DNA from: an uncultured Collinsella sp.
GTDB lineage: Bacteria > Actinomycetota > Coriobacteriia > Coriobacteriales > Coriobacteriaceae
DNA: 43,565 nt
NCBI GenBank assembly: GCA_900541025.1
Contig: UQIL01000020.1
Coordinates: 1-43,565 of the forward strand
Direction of reading: 5' to 3'
Position 1 is the first letter of the stretch, and each line of letters starts with the position of its first letter. Shown one piece after another: positions 9,649 to 17,526 of the stretch. The position numbers and the translations under genes were made by a program. The notes under the pieces were generated by a model, which ran no database searches, was not told where the DNA came from, and saw only the letters and a program-made list of their open reading frames with translations.

Positions 9649-11097
9649 TTAGTGGCGCTCGAGGACCGCGACGGTCTCGGTGTGGTCGGTATGAGGGAAC
9701 ATGTCGACGGGCGTGATCTTGAGCAGGCGATAGCCACCGTCGAGGAGCTGGTGTAGGTCACGCTCTTGGGTGACGGGATTGCAGCTGATATAGGTGATGC
9801 GGCGCGGTTTAAGTGCGCAGGCGGCCTCGAGGAACTCGGGGGTGGAACCGGCGCGCGGCGGGTCGATGGAGAGAACGTCAACGCGCTCGTTGTTATCGGC
9901 GGCGTCCAGGATGTAATCGGTGGCGTCGTCGGCCATAAACCAAGCGCTGCGGGTGAGGCCGTTGAGCTCGGCATTGCGGCGCGCATCGGCAATGCCTGCC
10001 GTGTTGCGCTCCACGCCGAGCAGCATAATGCCGATACCCTTGTTCTGGGCATCTTTAGCTGCGCACAGACCGATGGTGCCGCTGCCGCAGTAAGCGTCCA
10101 TGAGTACGTCGCCCTGCTGCAAATTCATGCCGTCAATCGCGAGCTGATAGAGCAGCTCGGTCTGCTGCGGATTGGTCTGATAGAACGCGGTAGGGGAGAT
10201 ATCGAATTCGCAACCGAGCAGCTGGTCGCGCATGCACTCGGCGCCATAGACGATACGAGTCTCCTCACCCAAGATGGCGTTACCGGGACGGCCATTGATA
10301 TTTTGGGCGACGGTGACGATATGCGGATCGAGCACCGCGACGGCCTCAAAGAACTCCTGCGCATGCGGTAAGTCACGCTGGGCGGTCACAAGGGTGACCA
10401 TGATCTGGTCGGTGCGCCAGCCACAGCGAACGACGGCATAGCGAAGCAAACCAAGATGTTTGTCCTCATTAAAGGCGGGAATATGCAGCCGCTCAGCTTC
10501 GCGTGCGATGCCGTTGAGAATCTGACGGGCACCCGGCGCCTCGACGGGACACTCGGGCACGGCAACGATCTTGTGCGTGCCGCGCTCAAAAAAGCCGCAG
10601 CGGACAGCGCCCTCTTTGCCGGGAGAAAACGGAGTGGCAGCCTTATGACGAAAACCACGCGGCGCAGGATACTTGCCCGGGTCGCCCAGGGTAACACCCA
10701 TACCGCGAATGGGATCAACGGCAACACCCTCGCGCTCACAGAGCTCAGCAAACAGCTCCTCCATAGCAGCCTGCTTGGCCGCCAACTGCTTCTTATAAGG
10801 ACGATTGAGCGCCGTGCACCCACCACAAGCCCGCATGATGGAACAAGGAGACTTGGGATCAACGGCCTTGCGCGCAGACGGAACCGGATTCTTATACGGG
10901 CGCTTGGAGCGAGTCTGAGGCGTCTTATCCCCGTCTCGACGAGAGTCAGAACGCTTGGTCTTAGCCCTGCTCTTGGTCGATTTGCTTTTTGCAGCTTTAG
11001 AAGACTTGGATTTCGTAGAAGATTTCTCCTCCTTTGACCCCTCAGCCGCCTCCATCAAAGCACGACGAGCCCTACGCTCCGCACGAGATTCTGCCAT
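9649..11097 (-). CDS. 23S rRNA (uracil-5)-methyltransferase, RlmCD/TrmA family
   Basis: 482-residue SAM-dependent enzyme that makes 5-methyluridine in 23S rRNA. A 4Fe-4S cluster is expected from Cys85, Cys91, Cys94 and Cys183. The SAM site is VLMDAYCGSGTIGL (about 329-342), and the catalytic cysteine is Cys439 in ISCNP, with a DPPRAG motif upstream. Instead of the usual N-terminal TRAM domain it has about 75 residues of Lys/Ser/Arg-rich low-complexity sequence, which may bind RNA non-specifically. Which uridine is modified (RlmD U1939 or RlmCD U747/U1939 type) cannot be decided from sequence alone. Confidence 0.92.
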   Translation of the reverse strand: MAESRAERRARRALMEAAEGSKEEKSSTKSKSSKAAKSKSTKSRAKTKRSDSRRDGDKTPQTRSKRPYKNPVPSARKAVDPKSPCSIMRACGGCTALNRPYKKQLAAKQAAMEELFAELCEREGVAVDPIRGMGVTLGDPGKYPAPRGFRHKAATPFSPGKEGAVRCGFFERGTHKIVAVPECPVEAPGARQILNGIAREAERLHIPAFNEDKHLGLLRYAVVRCGWRTDQIMVTLVTAQRDLPHAQEFFEAVAVLDPHIVTVAQNINGRPGNAILGEETRIVYGAECMRDQLLGCEFDISPTAFYQTNPQQTELLYQLAIDGMNLQQGDVLMDAYCGSGTIGLCAAKDAQNKGIGIMLLGVERNTAGIADARRNAELNGLTRSAWFMADDATDYILDAADNNERVDVLSIDPPRAGSTPEFLEAACALKPRRITYISCNPVTQERDLHQLLDGGYRLLKITPVDMFPHTDHTETVAVLERH

Positions 11098-11208
11098 GAA
11101 TTAACCCCACTAATTTATAAATTTAAAGCTACAAGCATTGTACCGTGCCAAGCCAACAGACGATATGCAAGCGGTTTATTGGTATCAGTGATAGGTACAA
11201 CGATGATT

Positions 11209-11341
11209 GCCCGCTGGGCTCCGGGGCGGGGGTTAAGTTTATCGCGAGTTCCGCACGAACAGGAGGCCACTTAATGTGGCCTCCGTCGTGAGCAGGACTG
11301 TAGAGCAGGAAACTTAACCCCCGCCCCGGAGCCCAGCGGGC
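11209..11341. repeat. 133-bp nested palindromic element with perfect 32-bp terminal inverted repeats
   Basis: Bases 11209-11240 are the exact reverse complement of 11310-11341. Inside lies a second hairpin, GGAGGCCAC-TTAAT-GTGGCCTCC (11262-11284), whose flanks CACGA and TCGTG extend it. A short direct repeat AGCAGGA occurs twice on the right side. The whole could fold as a long stem with a branched head. There is no coding potential. It is comparable in size and design to the element at 39315-39439. Confidence 0.8.
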
Positions 11342-11351
11342 AACCCCTCCC

Positions 11352-11418
11352 TTGTGCTCTATCACGCTAAAGTGTATGATTCTGAACGTTACATGACTCA
11401 CTTTACTTAACTAAAGTG
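11352..11418 (+). promoter_or_regulatory. Promoter and operator-like palindrome of the amino-acid importer operon
   Basis: TTGTGC (11352-11357), a 17-bp spacer and TATGAT (11375-11380) make a good sigma-70 promoter. Downstream of the expected start site lies CACTTTACTTAACTAAAGTG (11399-11418), with perfect 7-bp arms around a 6-bp centre. The half-site CTAAAGTG also occurs at 11367-11374 within the promoter spacer. The position suggests repressor binding. Confidence 0.6.
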
Positions 11419-11436
11419 CCATCAAGGGGGAATACC

Positions 11437-12297
11437 ATGAATACCGATATGTCTCGTCGTCAGTTTGTTGGTCTAGCCGGCTCGCTCGCTACGGTGCTTG
11501 GCCTTGGTCTTGTCGGCTGCGGCGGTGGTGCCGGCAAGGGCTCCGCTGCCGGCTCTGCCGCAGCCAAGGACGTGAAGGGCGCTGCGGAGTCCAAGAAGCT
11601 CGTCGTGGGCTTTGACAAGTCCTATCCTCCGTATGGCTTTGTAGGCGACGATGGCGAGTACACCGGCTTTGACCTCGACCTTGCCAAGGCCGTTGCCGAC
11701 AAGCAGGGCTGGGACGTTGAGTATGAGGCTATCGACTGGGATGCCAAGGACACGCTGCTCAACTCGGGTGCCATCAATTGCATCTGGAACGGCTTTACCA
11801 TGGAGGGCCGCGAGGACGGCTACACGTTCTCCGAGCCTTACATGCTTAACGAGCAGGTGCTCGTGGTCAAGAAGGACGCGGGTATCAAGAGCTGGGACGA
11901 TCTTGCCGGCAAGACCGTGATTACCCAGACTGATTCCGCCGCACAGGATGCGCTCGAGGGCGACCAGAAAGATCTGGCCGCGACGTTTGCCACGCTCGAT
12001 ACCATCGGTGAGTACAACACGGCGTTTATGCAGCTCGAGAGTGGTGCAGTCGATGCCGTTGCCTGTGACCTCTCGATCGCTCAGTATCAGCTTGCCGCCA
12101 AGCCCGATGCCTATACGCAGCTCGACAAGCCGCTGTCCAGCGAGCACTACGCCGTTGGCTTTAAGAAGGGCGACACCAAGTCCGCCGATGCCGTGACCGA
12201 GTCGCTCAAGGCACTCTACGAGGATGGCACGGTCAAGGACCTCTGCGACAAGTATTCAAGCTATGGTCTATCTTTCGATAATTGGGTGCTCAAGTAA
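11437..12297 (+). CDS. Amino-acid ABC transporter substrate-binding lipoprotein (Tat-exported)
   Basis: 286-residue extracellular receptor of the polar amino-acid uptake family (SBP_bac_3). The N-terminus has SRRQFVG (residues 6-12), which fits a twin-arginine signal, and the lipobox LVGC with Cys28 as the lipidation site, so it is likely a Tat-exported lipoprotein. The mature domain begins at KLVVGFDKSYPPYGF, a hallmark of the family, with FDLDLAKAVA following. ATG 11437 has AAGGGGG upstream. It starts a three-gene operon; its stop overlaps the permease start by one base. The amino acid transported is not determined. Confidence 0.94.
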   Translation: MNTDMSRRQFVGLAGSLATVLGLGLVGCGGGAGKGSAAGSAAAKDVKGAAESKKLVVGFDKSYPPYGFVGDDGEYTGFDLDLAKAVADKQGWDVEYEAIDWDAKDTLLNSGAINCIWNGFTMEGREDGYTFSEPYMLNEQVLVVKKDAGIKSWDDLAGKTVITQTDSAAQDALEGDQKDLAATFATLDTIGEYNTAFMQLESGAVDAVACDLSIAQYQLAAKPDAYTQLDKPLSSEHYAVGFKKGDTKSADAVTESLKALYEDGTVKDLCDKYSSYGLSFDNWVLK

Positions 12298-12950
12298 TGT
12301 CTATTCAGGTCATGATACAGATGCTTGGCCAGGGTTTCTTGGTCAGTTTGCAGTTGTTTGTGCTGACGCTGCTGGGGTCGATTCCGCTGGGAATCCCCGT
12401 GGCGTTTATGCGCATGAGCAAAATCGCGCCGCTTCGCTGGATTGCGCGCATCTATATCTCGGTCATGCGCGGCACGCCGCTCATGCTGCAGATGTTTGCC
12501 ATCTACTTTGCCCCGTACTACGTGTTTGGCATTTCGCTCACGCCCGATTCCAAGTGGACGGCGTGCGTCGTAGCGTTCATCATCAACTACGCCGGTTACT
12601 TTGCCGAGATCTATCGCTCGGGCCTGCAGTCCATTCCTCGCGGTCAATACGAGGCTGCCGAGGTGCTGGGCTACTCGCGCATGCAGACGTTTCTGTATAT
12701 CGTGATGCCGCAGGTCGCCAAGCGTATTCTGCCGGCGATGGGCAACGAGATCATCACACTGGTCAAGGACACGTCGTTGGCGTTTGCCATCGGCGTGGGC
12801 GAGATGTTCTCGACGGCCAAGGCGCTGGTCGCCTCGCAGGTGAGCATGGTGCCGTTTGCGATTGCGGCGTTGATCTACTGGGTCTTTAACTTTGTGGTCG
12901 AGATGCTGCTGGGCGCTGCCGAAAAGAAGCTGGACTATTATCATGACTAA
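12297..12950 (+). CDS. Amino-acid ABC transporter permease (HisM/GlnP family)
   Basis: 217-residue inner-membrane protein with about five hydrophobic segments. The EAA loop that contacts the ATPase is visible as EAAEVLGYSRMQTFLYIVMPQ (about 117-137), and RGTPLMLQMF near residue 59 is typical for His/Glu/Gln-type permeases. The ATG overlaps the stop of the binding-protein gene (TAATG), so translation is coupled. There is only one permease gene, so it likely forms a homodimer in the complex. Confidence 0.94.
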   Translation: MSIQVMIQMLGQGFLVSLQLFVLTLLGSIPLGIPVAFMRMSKIAPLRWIARIYISVMRGTPLMLQMFAIYFAPYYVFGISLTPDSKWTACVVAFIINYAGYFAEIYRSGLQSIPRGQYEAAEVLGYSRMQTFLYIVMPQVAKRILPAMGNEIITLVKDTSLAFAIGVGEMFSTAKALVASQVSMVPFAIAALIYWVFNFVVEMLLGAAEKKLDYYHD

Positions 12951-13707
12951 CTCAGTGATGAAAATCGAAAGCGCGCGTAAGGCGTTTGGCGGCAATGAGG
13001 TGCTCAAGGATATCTCGCTCGAGGTCAAGCGTGGCGAGGTCGTGGCGATTATCGGGCCTTCGGGCGGCGGTAAGTCCACGCTGCTGCGCTGTGCCACGCT
13101 GCTCGAGACGCTCGACGGTGGCTCGCTCTCGTTTGGCGACCTTGCCGTCGCGACGGATACGGGGTCGGGTGCGGTATATGCGAAAGGCGACGTGCCCAAG
13201 CAGGCGCGCTCGCGGTTTGGTCTGGTGTTTCAGAACTACAATCTGTTCCCGCACTATACCGTGATGAAAAACATCACCGATGCACCGATCCGCGTGCTTA
13301 AGCGCCCGCGCGAGCAGGCGGAGGCCCGCGCGCACGAGCTTATTGCACAGATGGGGCTGACGGGCAACGAGAACAAGGTGCCCTGTGAGCTTTCGGGCGG
13401 TCAGCAGCAGCGCGTGAGTATTGCCCGCGCCCTGGCGCTCGACCCGGAAATCTTGTTCTTTGACGAGCCGACCTCGGCGCTCGATCCCGAGCTGACGGCC
13501 GAGGTTCTGCGCGTCATCAAGGATCTGGCCGCGCAGAATATGACGATGGTGATCGTAACGCACGCGATGCAGTTTGCCCGCGATGTTGCCGATCGCGTGG
13601 TCTTTATGGACGGCGGTCGCATTGTAGAGGAGGGGCCTGCCGAGCAGATCATCGACCATCCGCGCGAGCAGCGTACACGCGAGTTCTTGAGCCGTATCGA
13701 GGGATAG
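12943..13707 (+). CDS. Amino-acid ABC transporter ATP-binding protein (GlnQ family)
   Basis: 254-residue cytoplasmic ATPase that powers the importer. Walker A GPSGGGKST is at 38-46, Q-loop QNYNLFPHYTV, signature LSGGQQQR, Walker B ILFFDEPTSALDPE and switch His in VTHAM. An insert of about 15 residues (TDTGSGAVYAKGDV) sits between the Walker A and Q-loop. The start at 12943 overlaps the permease end by 8 bp; a second ATG at 12958 is possible but neither has a clear ribosome site. A hairpin terminator follows the gene. Confidence 0.94.
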   Translation: MTNSVMKIESARKAFGGNEVLKDISLEVKRGEVVAIIGPSGGGKSTLLRCATLLETLDGGSLSFGDLAVATDTGSGAVYAKGDVPKQARSRFGLVFQNYNLFPHYTVMKNITDAPIRVLKRPREQAEARAHELIAQMGLTGNENKVPCELSGGQQQRVSIARALALDPEILFFDEPTSALDPELTAEVLRVIKDLAAQNMTMVIVTHAMQFARDVADRVVFMDGGRIVEEGPAEQIIDHPREQRTREFLSRIEG

Positions 13708-13740
13708 GCTCAGCTATTTACTCAACTGCTTATTGAGGTG

Positions 13741-13780
13741 ATGCCACCGCAGGTCTTACGGCCTGGGGCGGCATTTTATT
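13741..13780 (+). terminator. Terminator of the amino-acid importer operon
   Basis: ATGCCACCGCAGGTC pairs with GGCCTGGGGCGGCAT (two mismatches) and is followed by TTTATTT. Confidence 0.7.
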
Positions 13781-14017
13781 TGCATTCGCGGGGTCCAATA
13801 ATCGCCTCGCATGCGTTCTTCTTCCTCTCGCCGCCCGTATCCATACGCGTGCCGAAAGGTCTGCATGGACAGGCGACTGCAAGGGTAGTGTGGTGGCATA
13901 GGACATTTGGAGGGTGAGTCGGCTCGGCTGCCGACCATGCTGCTCCCGGGACGGCATCGACCGCGAACTCTCCCCGTTGGCGTCGCGCATCGCGCGCGAC
14001 CCTGCAAGGAGGTCATC
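13781..14017 (+). other. Leader region of the EF-G-like gene
   Basis: About 240 bp without a credible gene. It holds a small hairpin GTCGGC-TCGGCT-GCCGAC near 13917-13934 and a GC-rich pairing region near 13978-14002. I could not match it to a known riboswitch or attenuator. No promoter could be placed with confidence. Confidence 0.3.
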
Positions 14018-16093
14018 ATGGGTGCTCCCAAGACCGGCAACGTAAGGAACGTGGTGCTCGTAGGCCAAGGCGGGGTGGGCAAGACTTCACTCGCCGAGGC
14101 CATGCTCCACCTTTCTGGTAAGACCGCCCGCCTGGGCGGCCACGACGGCACCAAGCCCACGCTCGACTATGACCCCGAAGAGGTCAAGCGTTCATTTTCC
14201 ATCTCGACGACCATCGCGCCGATCGATTGGAAGGGCGCGCGCATCAATGTGCTCGATGCCCCGTGCTACCCCGATTTTATCGGCGACGCCTTTGCCGCGA
14301 TGAGCGTCTGCGAGACGGCGCTGTTTGTGGTCGACGCCGAGGCCGGCCCGCAGCCGACGACGGTTAAGCTTTGGTACGCCGCCGAGGACCTGCGCCTGGC
14401 GCGTGCGGTGTTCGTGAACCGCCTGTCGCGCTCCGAGGCCAGCTTTGCGACCACGATGGACCTGCTGCAGGAGCGCTTTGGCACGCGCCTAGGCGCCGTG
14501 ACCCTCCCCTGGGGCGAGGGCGAGGACTTTGACGGCATCATCGACCTGGTGCGCATGAAGGCGCGCCATTGCAACGGCACCGAAGCCGTTGAGTCGGAGA
14601 TTCCCGAGGAGTATCGTGCCCAGGCCGAGGAAGCCCATGACCATCTGTGCGAGCTGGTGGCCGAGGCTGACGACGAACTGATGATGAAGTACTTGGAAGG
14701 CGAGGAGACGCTGACGCAGGAGGAGCTCGAAGGCCTGCTGTCGAAAGCGATCGCCGAGCGCATCTTTGTGCCGGTCTTTGCGGGCGATTGCATTAAGGAA
14801 CAGGGCGTCAACTCGCTGATGGACGACATCGCCACGTACTTCCCGGCGCCGACGGACTACGGCGAGATGCCGCTCATCGACGGCGATTCGCTCAAGATTT
14901 CAAGCGACGATGATCGTCCGGTGGCGTTTGTGTTTAAGACCCTGGCCGATCCGCAGCAGGGTCGCATCAGCTTTATTAAGGTGCTGACGGGTACGCTTGA
15001 GCCGGGCCTTGAGCTGGTCAACGCGCGCACGCGCAAGGGCGACCGTCTGGCTCACCTGTATGTGATGTGCGGCCGCGACATGACCGAGGTCGGTCACGCC
15101 TATGCCGGCGACATTATCGTGGCACCCAAGCTGGCGGCCGAGACGGGCGATACGCTCTCGATTACCGGCAAGGTCGAGGCTGCGGCGTTTAAGTTCCCCA
15201 ACTCGCAGTACCGCATCGCCATCGAGGCCGAGAATCGCGGCGACGAAGAGAAGCTCTACACGTTTATCGAGAAGGCCTGCAAGGCCGATCCGACCATGAG
15301 CATCGATCGTGACGAGGAGACGGGCCAGACCATTATCTCCGCCGTTGGTGAGGCGCAGGTTTCGGTGCTGCTCAACCGTTTGGAGGATCGCACCAAGGTC
15401 GTGGCCAAGAGCGTGCCGATCCGCATTCCGTATCGCGAGACCATTCGCCGTACGGCAAGCGCGCAGGGCCGCCACAAGAAACAGACTGGCGGTGCCGGTC
15501 AGTATGGCGACTGCTGGCTGCGCGTTGAGCCGCTCATTGGGCCCGACGGCACGAGCGATGGCTATGAGTTTGTAGACGAGGTCGTGGGTGGCCGCATCCC
15601 GCGCTCGCTCATCCCCGCCGTGGACAAGGGTGTCCAGGAGACCATGAAGGACGGCATCATTGCCGGCTACCCGCTCACGGGCATTCGCGTGGCTGTGTAC
15701 GACGGCTCGTATCACAGCGTCGACTCCAACGAGATGGCGTTCCGCGCGGCGGCTCGCATCGGCCTGCGCAAGGCGTGCGCCGATGCCGACCCGGTGGTGC
15801 TGGAGCCCATCGAGGAAATCACGGTGACTATTCCCGAAAGCTACGCCGGCGCTGTGATGGGCGACATCTCGGCATCGCGCGGTCGCGTGACGGGTATGGA
15901 GACCGATGAGCGCGGCGACACCGTGGTCATTGCCCAGGCGCCGCTGGCAGAGCTGACGGATTATTCGACGCGCCTGCGCTCTATCACGCGCGGTACGGGT
16001 GACTTTACCATGAAGCCCGCTGGCTACGAGCAGGTTCCCTACGATGTTCAGGCCAAGCTGGTCGAGCGCTATGAGGAGGGCCGCGCCAAGTAG
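14018..16093 (+). CDS. Elongation factor G paralogue with degenerate GTPase motifs (EF-G-like)
   Basis: 691-residue protein with the domain order of EF-G: G domain, domain II (from about 300), III, IV (KQTGGAGQYGDCWLRVEP, about 487-504) and V (ending in the EQVPYDVQAKLV tail). The P-loop GQGGVGKT (16-23) is intact. However G3, normally DTPGHVDF, reads DAPCYPDF (80-87), replacing the Gly and the catalytic His; G4, normally NKxD, reads NRLSR (134-138); and the RGITI switch I motif is absent (SFSISTTIAP). This fits the FusA2/EF-G-like paralogue group of actinobacteria, some members of which bind GTP but lack ribosome-dependent hydrolysis. It is not the main fusA, which is expected with rpsL-rpsG elsewhere. 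Start chosen for AAGGAGG. Confidence 0.9.
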   Translation: MGAPKTGNVRNVVLVGQGGVGKTSLAEAMLHLSGKTARLGGHDGTKPTLDYDPEEVKRSFSISTTIAPIDWKGARINVLDAPCYPDFIGDAFAAMSVCETALFVVDAEAGPQPTTVKLWYAAEDLRLARAVFVNRLSRSEASFATTMDLLQERFGTRLGAVTLPWGEGEDFDGIIDLVRMKARHCNGTEAVESEIPEEYRAQAEEAHDHLCELVAEADDELMMKYLEGEETLTQEELEGLLSKAIAERIFVPVFAGDCIKEQGVNSLMDDIATYFPAPTDYGEMPLIDGDSLKISSDDDRPVAFVFKTLADPQQGRISFIKVLTGTLEPGLELVNARTRKGDRLAHLYVMCGRDMTEVGHAYAGDIIVAPKLAAETGDTLSITGKVEAAAFKFPNSQYRIAIEAENRGDEEKLYTFIEKACKADPTMSIDRDEETGQTIISAVGEAQVSVLLNRLEDRTKVVAKSVPIRIPYRETIRRTASAQGRHKKQTGGAGQYGDCWLRVEPLIGPDGTSDGYEFVDEVVGGRIPRSLIPAVDKGVQETMKDGIIAGYPLTGIRVAVYDGSYHSVDSNEMAFRAAARIGLRKACADADPVVLEPIEEITVTIPESYAGAVMGDISASRGRVTGMETDERGDTVVIAQAPLAELTDYSTRLRSITRGTGDFTMKPAGYEQVPYDVQAKLVERYEEGRAK

Positions 16094-16126
16094 CGTGTGG
16101 TTTTGCCTGCAATGTGGACGCTGACG

Positions 16127-16163
16127 AAAAGGCCGCCCTGGGTAATCCAGGGCGGCCTTTTTT
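16127..16163. terminator. Bidirectional terminator between EF-G-like gene and nuclease gene
   Basis: AAAAGGCCGCCCTGG and CCAGGGCGGCCTTTTT form a long perfect stem with a 5-nt loop and T tract; the genes on either side converge. Confidence 0.92.
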
Positions 16164-16222
16164 GATCCCATGGGGACGGAGGAAAACGAATCATTTTTGG
16201 GTTACGGGCGGTGCGGTCGGCA

Positions 16223-17206
16223 CTAGTCTCCGGATGCCTGGTTGCGGCCGGTGGCGTAGTCGATCTGCACGTGCGGCTGCAGGTTGTAGCAGTACACGTG
16301 GAAGCAGAGGGTCTTGCCGTGGTCCTCGACCGATTGCGCCTCAAGGCGCACGCCGCGGCAGACAAGTTCCTCTTCGTTATACATGGGTGTGACGCGATAG
16401 AGCACGTGGTTGCCCGTCTCGCGGATGTAGCCGAGAATCTGCTCCTCAAACGGCAGCATGCCTGTCTCGTTGAGATAACGCGTGCCGGTGAGGAGATTCT
16501 TGCGGTTGGCGTTTTCGCCGCAGAGCGACCAGGCGATGAGATGGCAGCGGTTGTAGAGGCTCTGGCCCGGAATAAAGTCGTAGCGCTGCTGGCGCCATCC
16601 AGCGGGATGGATACGCGAGATATCGCCGCGCTCGCCTTGACCGAGTGATTCGGGGCCCACGCAGGCGAGCGCTTTGCGGGTGCGGCCCAGGCTGTCAAGC
16701 TTGGAGAACTTCTTAAAGCAACCCTCTTCTGTAGCGCGCTCGTATTCATCGAGCGTGAATGATGGTGTGCCGAGCGGGTGCGTGCTGTCGGCGCGCAGGG
16801 CAACGTAGGGGTTGCCGGCGTAGTCGGGAATGCTGCTGAGATAAACACCGCGGGCGCGGTTGAGGTCGGGGTTTTCGACCTCGTCGATGGGGGTGGCGGC
16901 GCTGTCCGCGGAAGCGCCGTCGCCGGTGTCGGTTGTGGCGGAATCGGAGCCATCGCCAGAGTCCTGGCTGTTTTGAGGGTCCGGGGAGCTCGCCGTTCCT
17001 GATTCGAGCCGATCGACCAGGTCCGCCTCGTCGTCGGTGCGGCTGGGACTTTCGTTTTGTTTTTCGGCCAGAGCTGCCGCCTGTTCATCACTTTGCGGCG
17101 ACAACAACTTGGGCGCTCCGTCGAGCGACCCTGTGAACAGCGCAAACCCCAGCACCACGGCGGCGCCGATGGAAAGTACTTGCTTGTAGGCGGACTTGCG
17201 CGACAT
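16223..17206 (-). CDS. Secreted DNA/RNA non-specific endonuclease, EndA-like
   Basis: 327-residue protein with an N-terminal hydrophobic segment (about 9-27) acting as signal peptide or membrane anchor, a disordered linker of about 90 residues rich in Ser, Asp, Gly and Thr (about 40-130), and a C-terminal nuclease domain. The catalytic motif is NRCHLIAWSLCGENANRKN (219-237), the DRGH-type His-Me finger site with His222 as general base, and GTRYLNETGMLPFE follows as in streptococcal EndA and Sda1. It is expected to degrade nucleic acid outside the cell, for nutrition, DNA-trap escape or DNA uptake. The start has AGGAG. No competence genes are near. Confidence 0.9.
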   Translation of the reverse strand: MSRKSAYKQVLSIGAAVVLGFALFTGSLDGAPKLLSPQSDEQAAALAEKQNESPSRTDDEADLVDRLESGTASSPDPQNSQDSGDGSDSATTDTGDGASADSAATPIDEVENPDLNRARGVYLSSIPDYAGNPYVALRADSTHPLGTPSFTLDEYERATEEGCFKKFSKLDSLGRTRKALACVGPESLGQGERGDISRIHPAGWRQQRYDFIPGQSLYNRCHLIAWSLCGENANRKNLLTGTRYLNETGMLPFEEQILGYIRETGNHVLYRVTPMYNEEELVCRGVRLEAQSVEDHGKTLCFHVYCYNLQPHVQIDYATGRNQASGD

Positions 17207-17365
17207 TGAGGCTCCTGGCTAGATGGTTGGGAATCTACCAGTCTAGCAGGAGCTAGCAGGGGCCGTTCTATCGAACAAATACTCAAGATTTGGGATAGAC
17301 GTTACCGATTCATTTGCCTCATATGGAGCTGCAGCGGTTGTGAATGCGGGGCTATTCGGCGTTTT

Positions 17366-17411
17366 CCCAGATAAAACCTGCCAAAATAAACCTGTCCCTT
17401 TTTGGTAGGTT
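17366..17411 (+). repeat. 46-bp hairpin repeat, copy 1
   Basis: Begins CCCAGATAAAACCTGCC and ends TTTTTGGTAGGTT. The arms AACCTGCCAAA and TTTGGTAGGTT pair with one G:T pair. Between them lies AAACCTGTCCC, i.e. GGGACAGG on the other strand. Three more copies lie at 21136, 24415 and 26580. Confidence 0.85.
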
Positions 17412-17526
17412 GTGGGAGCTCGGGTTTGCTTGTCTCGCGTGACGTTGCGTGGAATAATCGAGGCGAACCATCTTAACTGGAATTCATTGCGCTTGCCCTT
17501 CGGCTGCGCCTATTTTCGGAGGCATC

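Noticed and set aside
13781..14017. Ribosome-protection-type attenuator or riboswitch before the EF-G-like gene
   Set aside because: There are hairpins but no matching leader peptide or known aptamer; the evidence is too weak.
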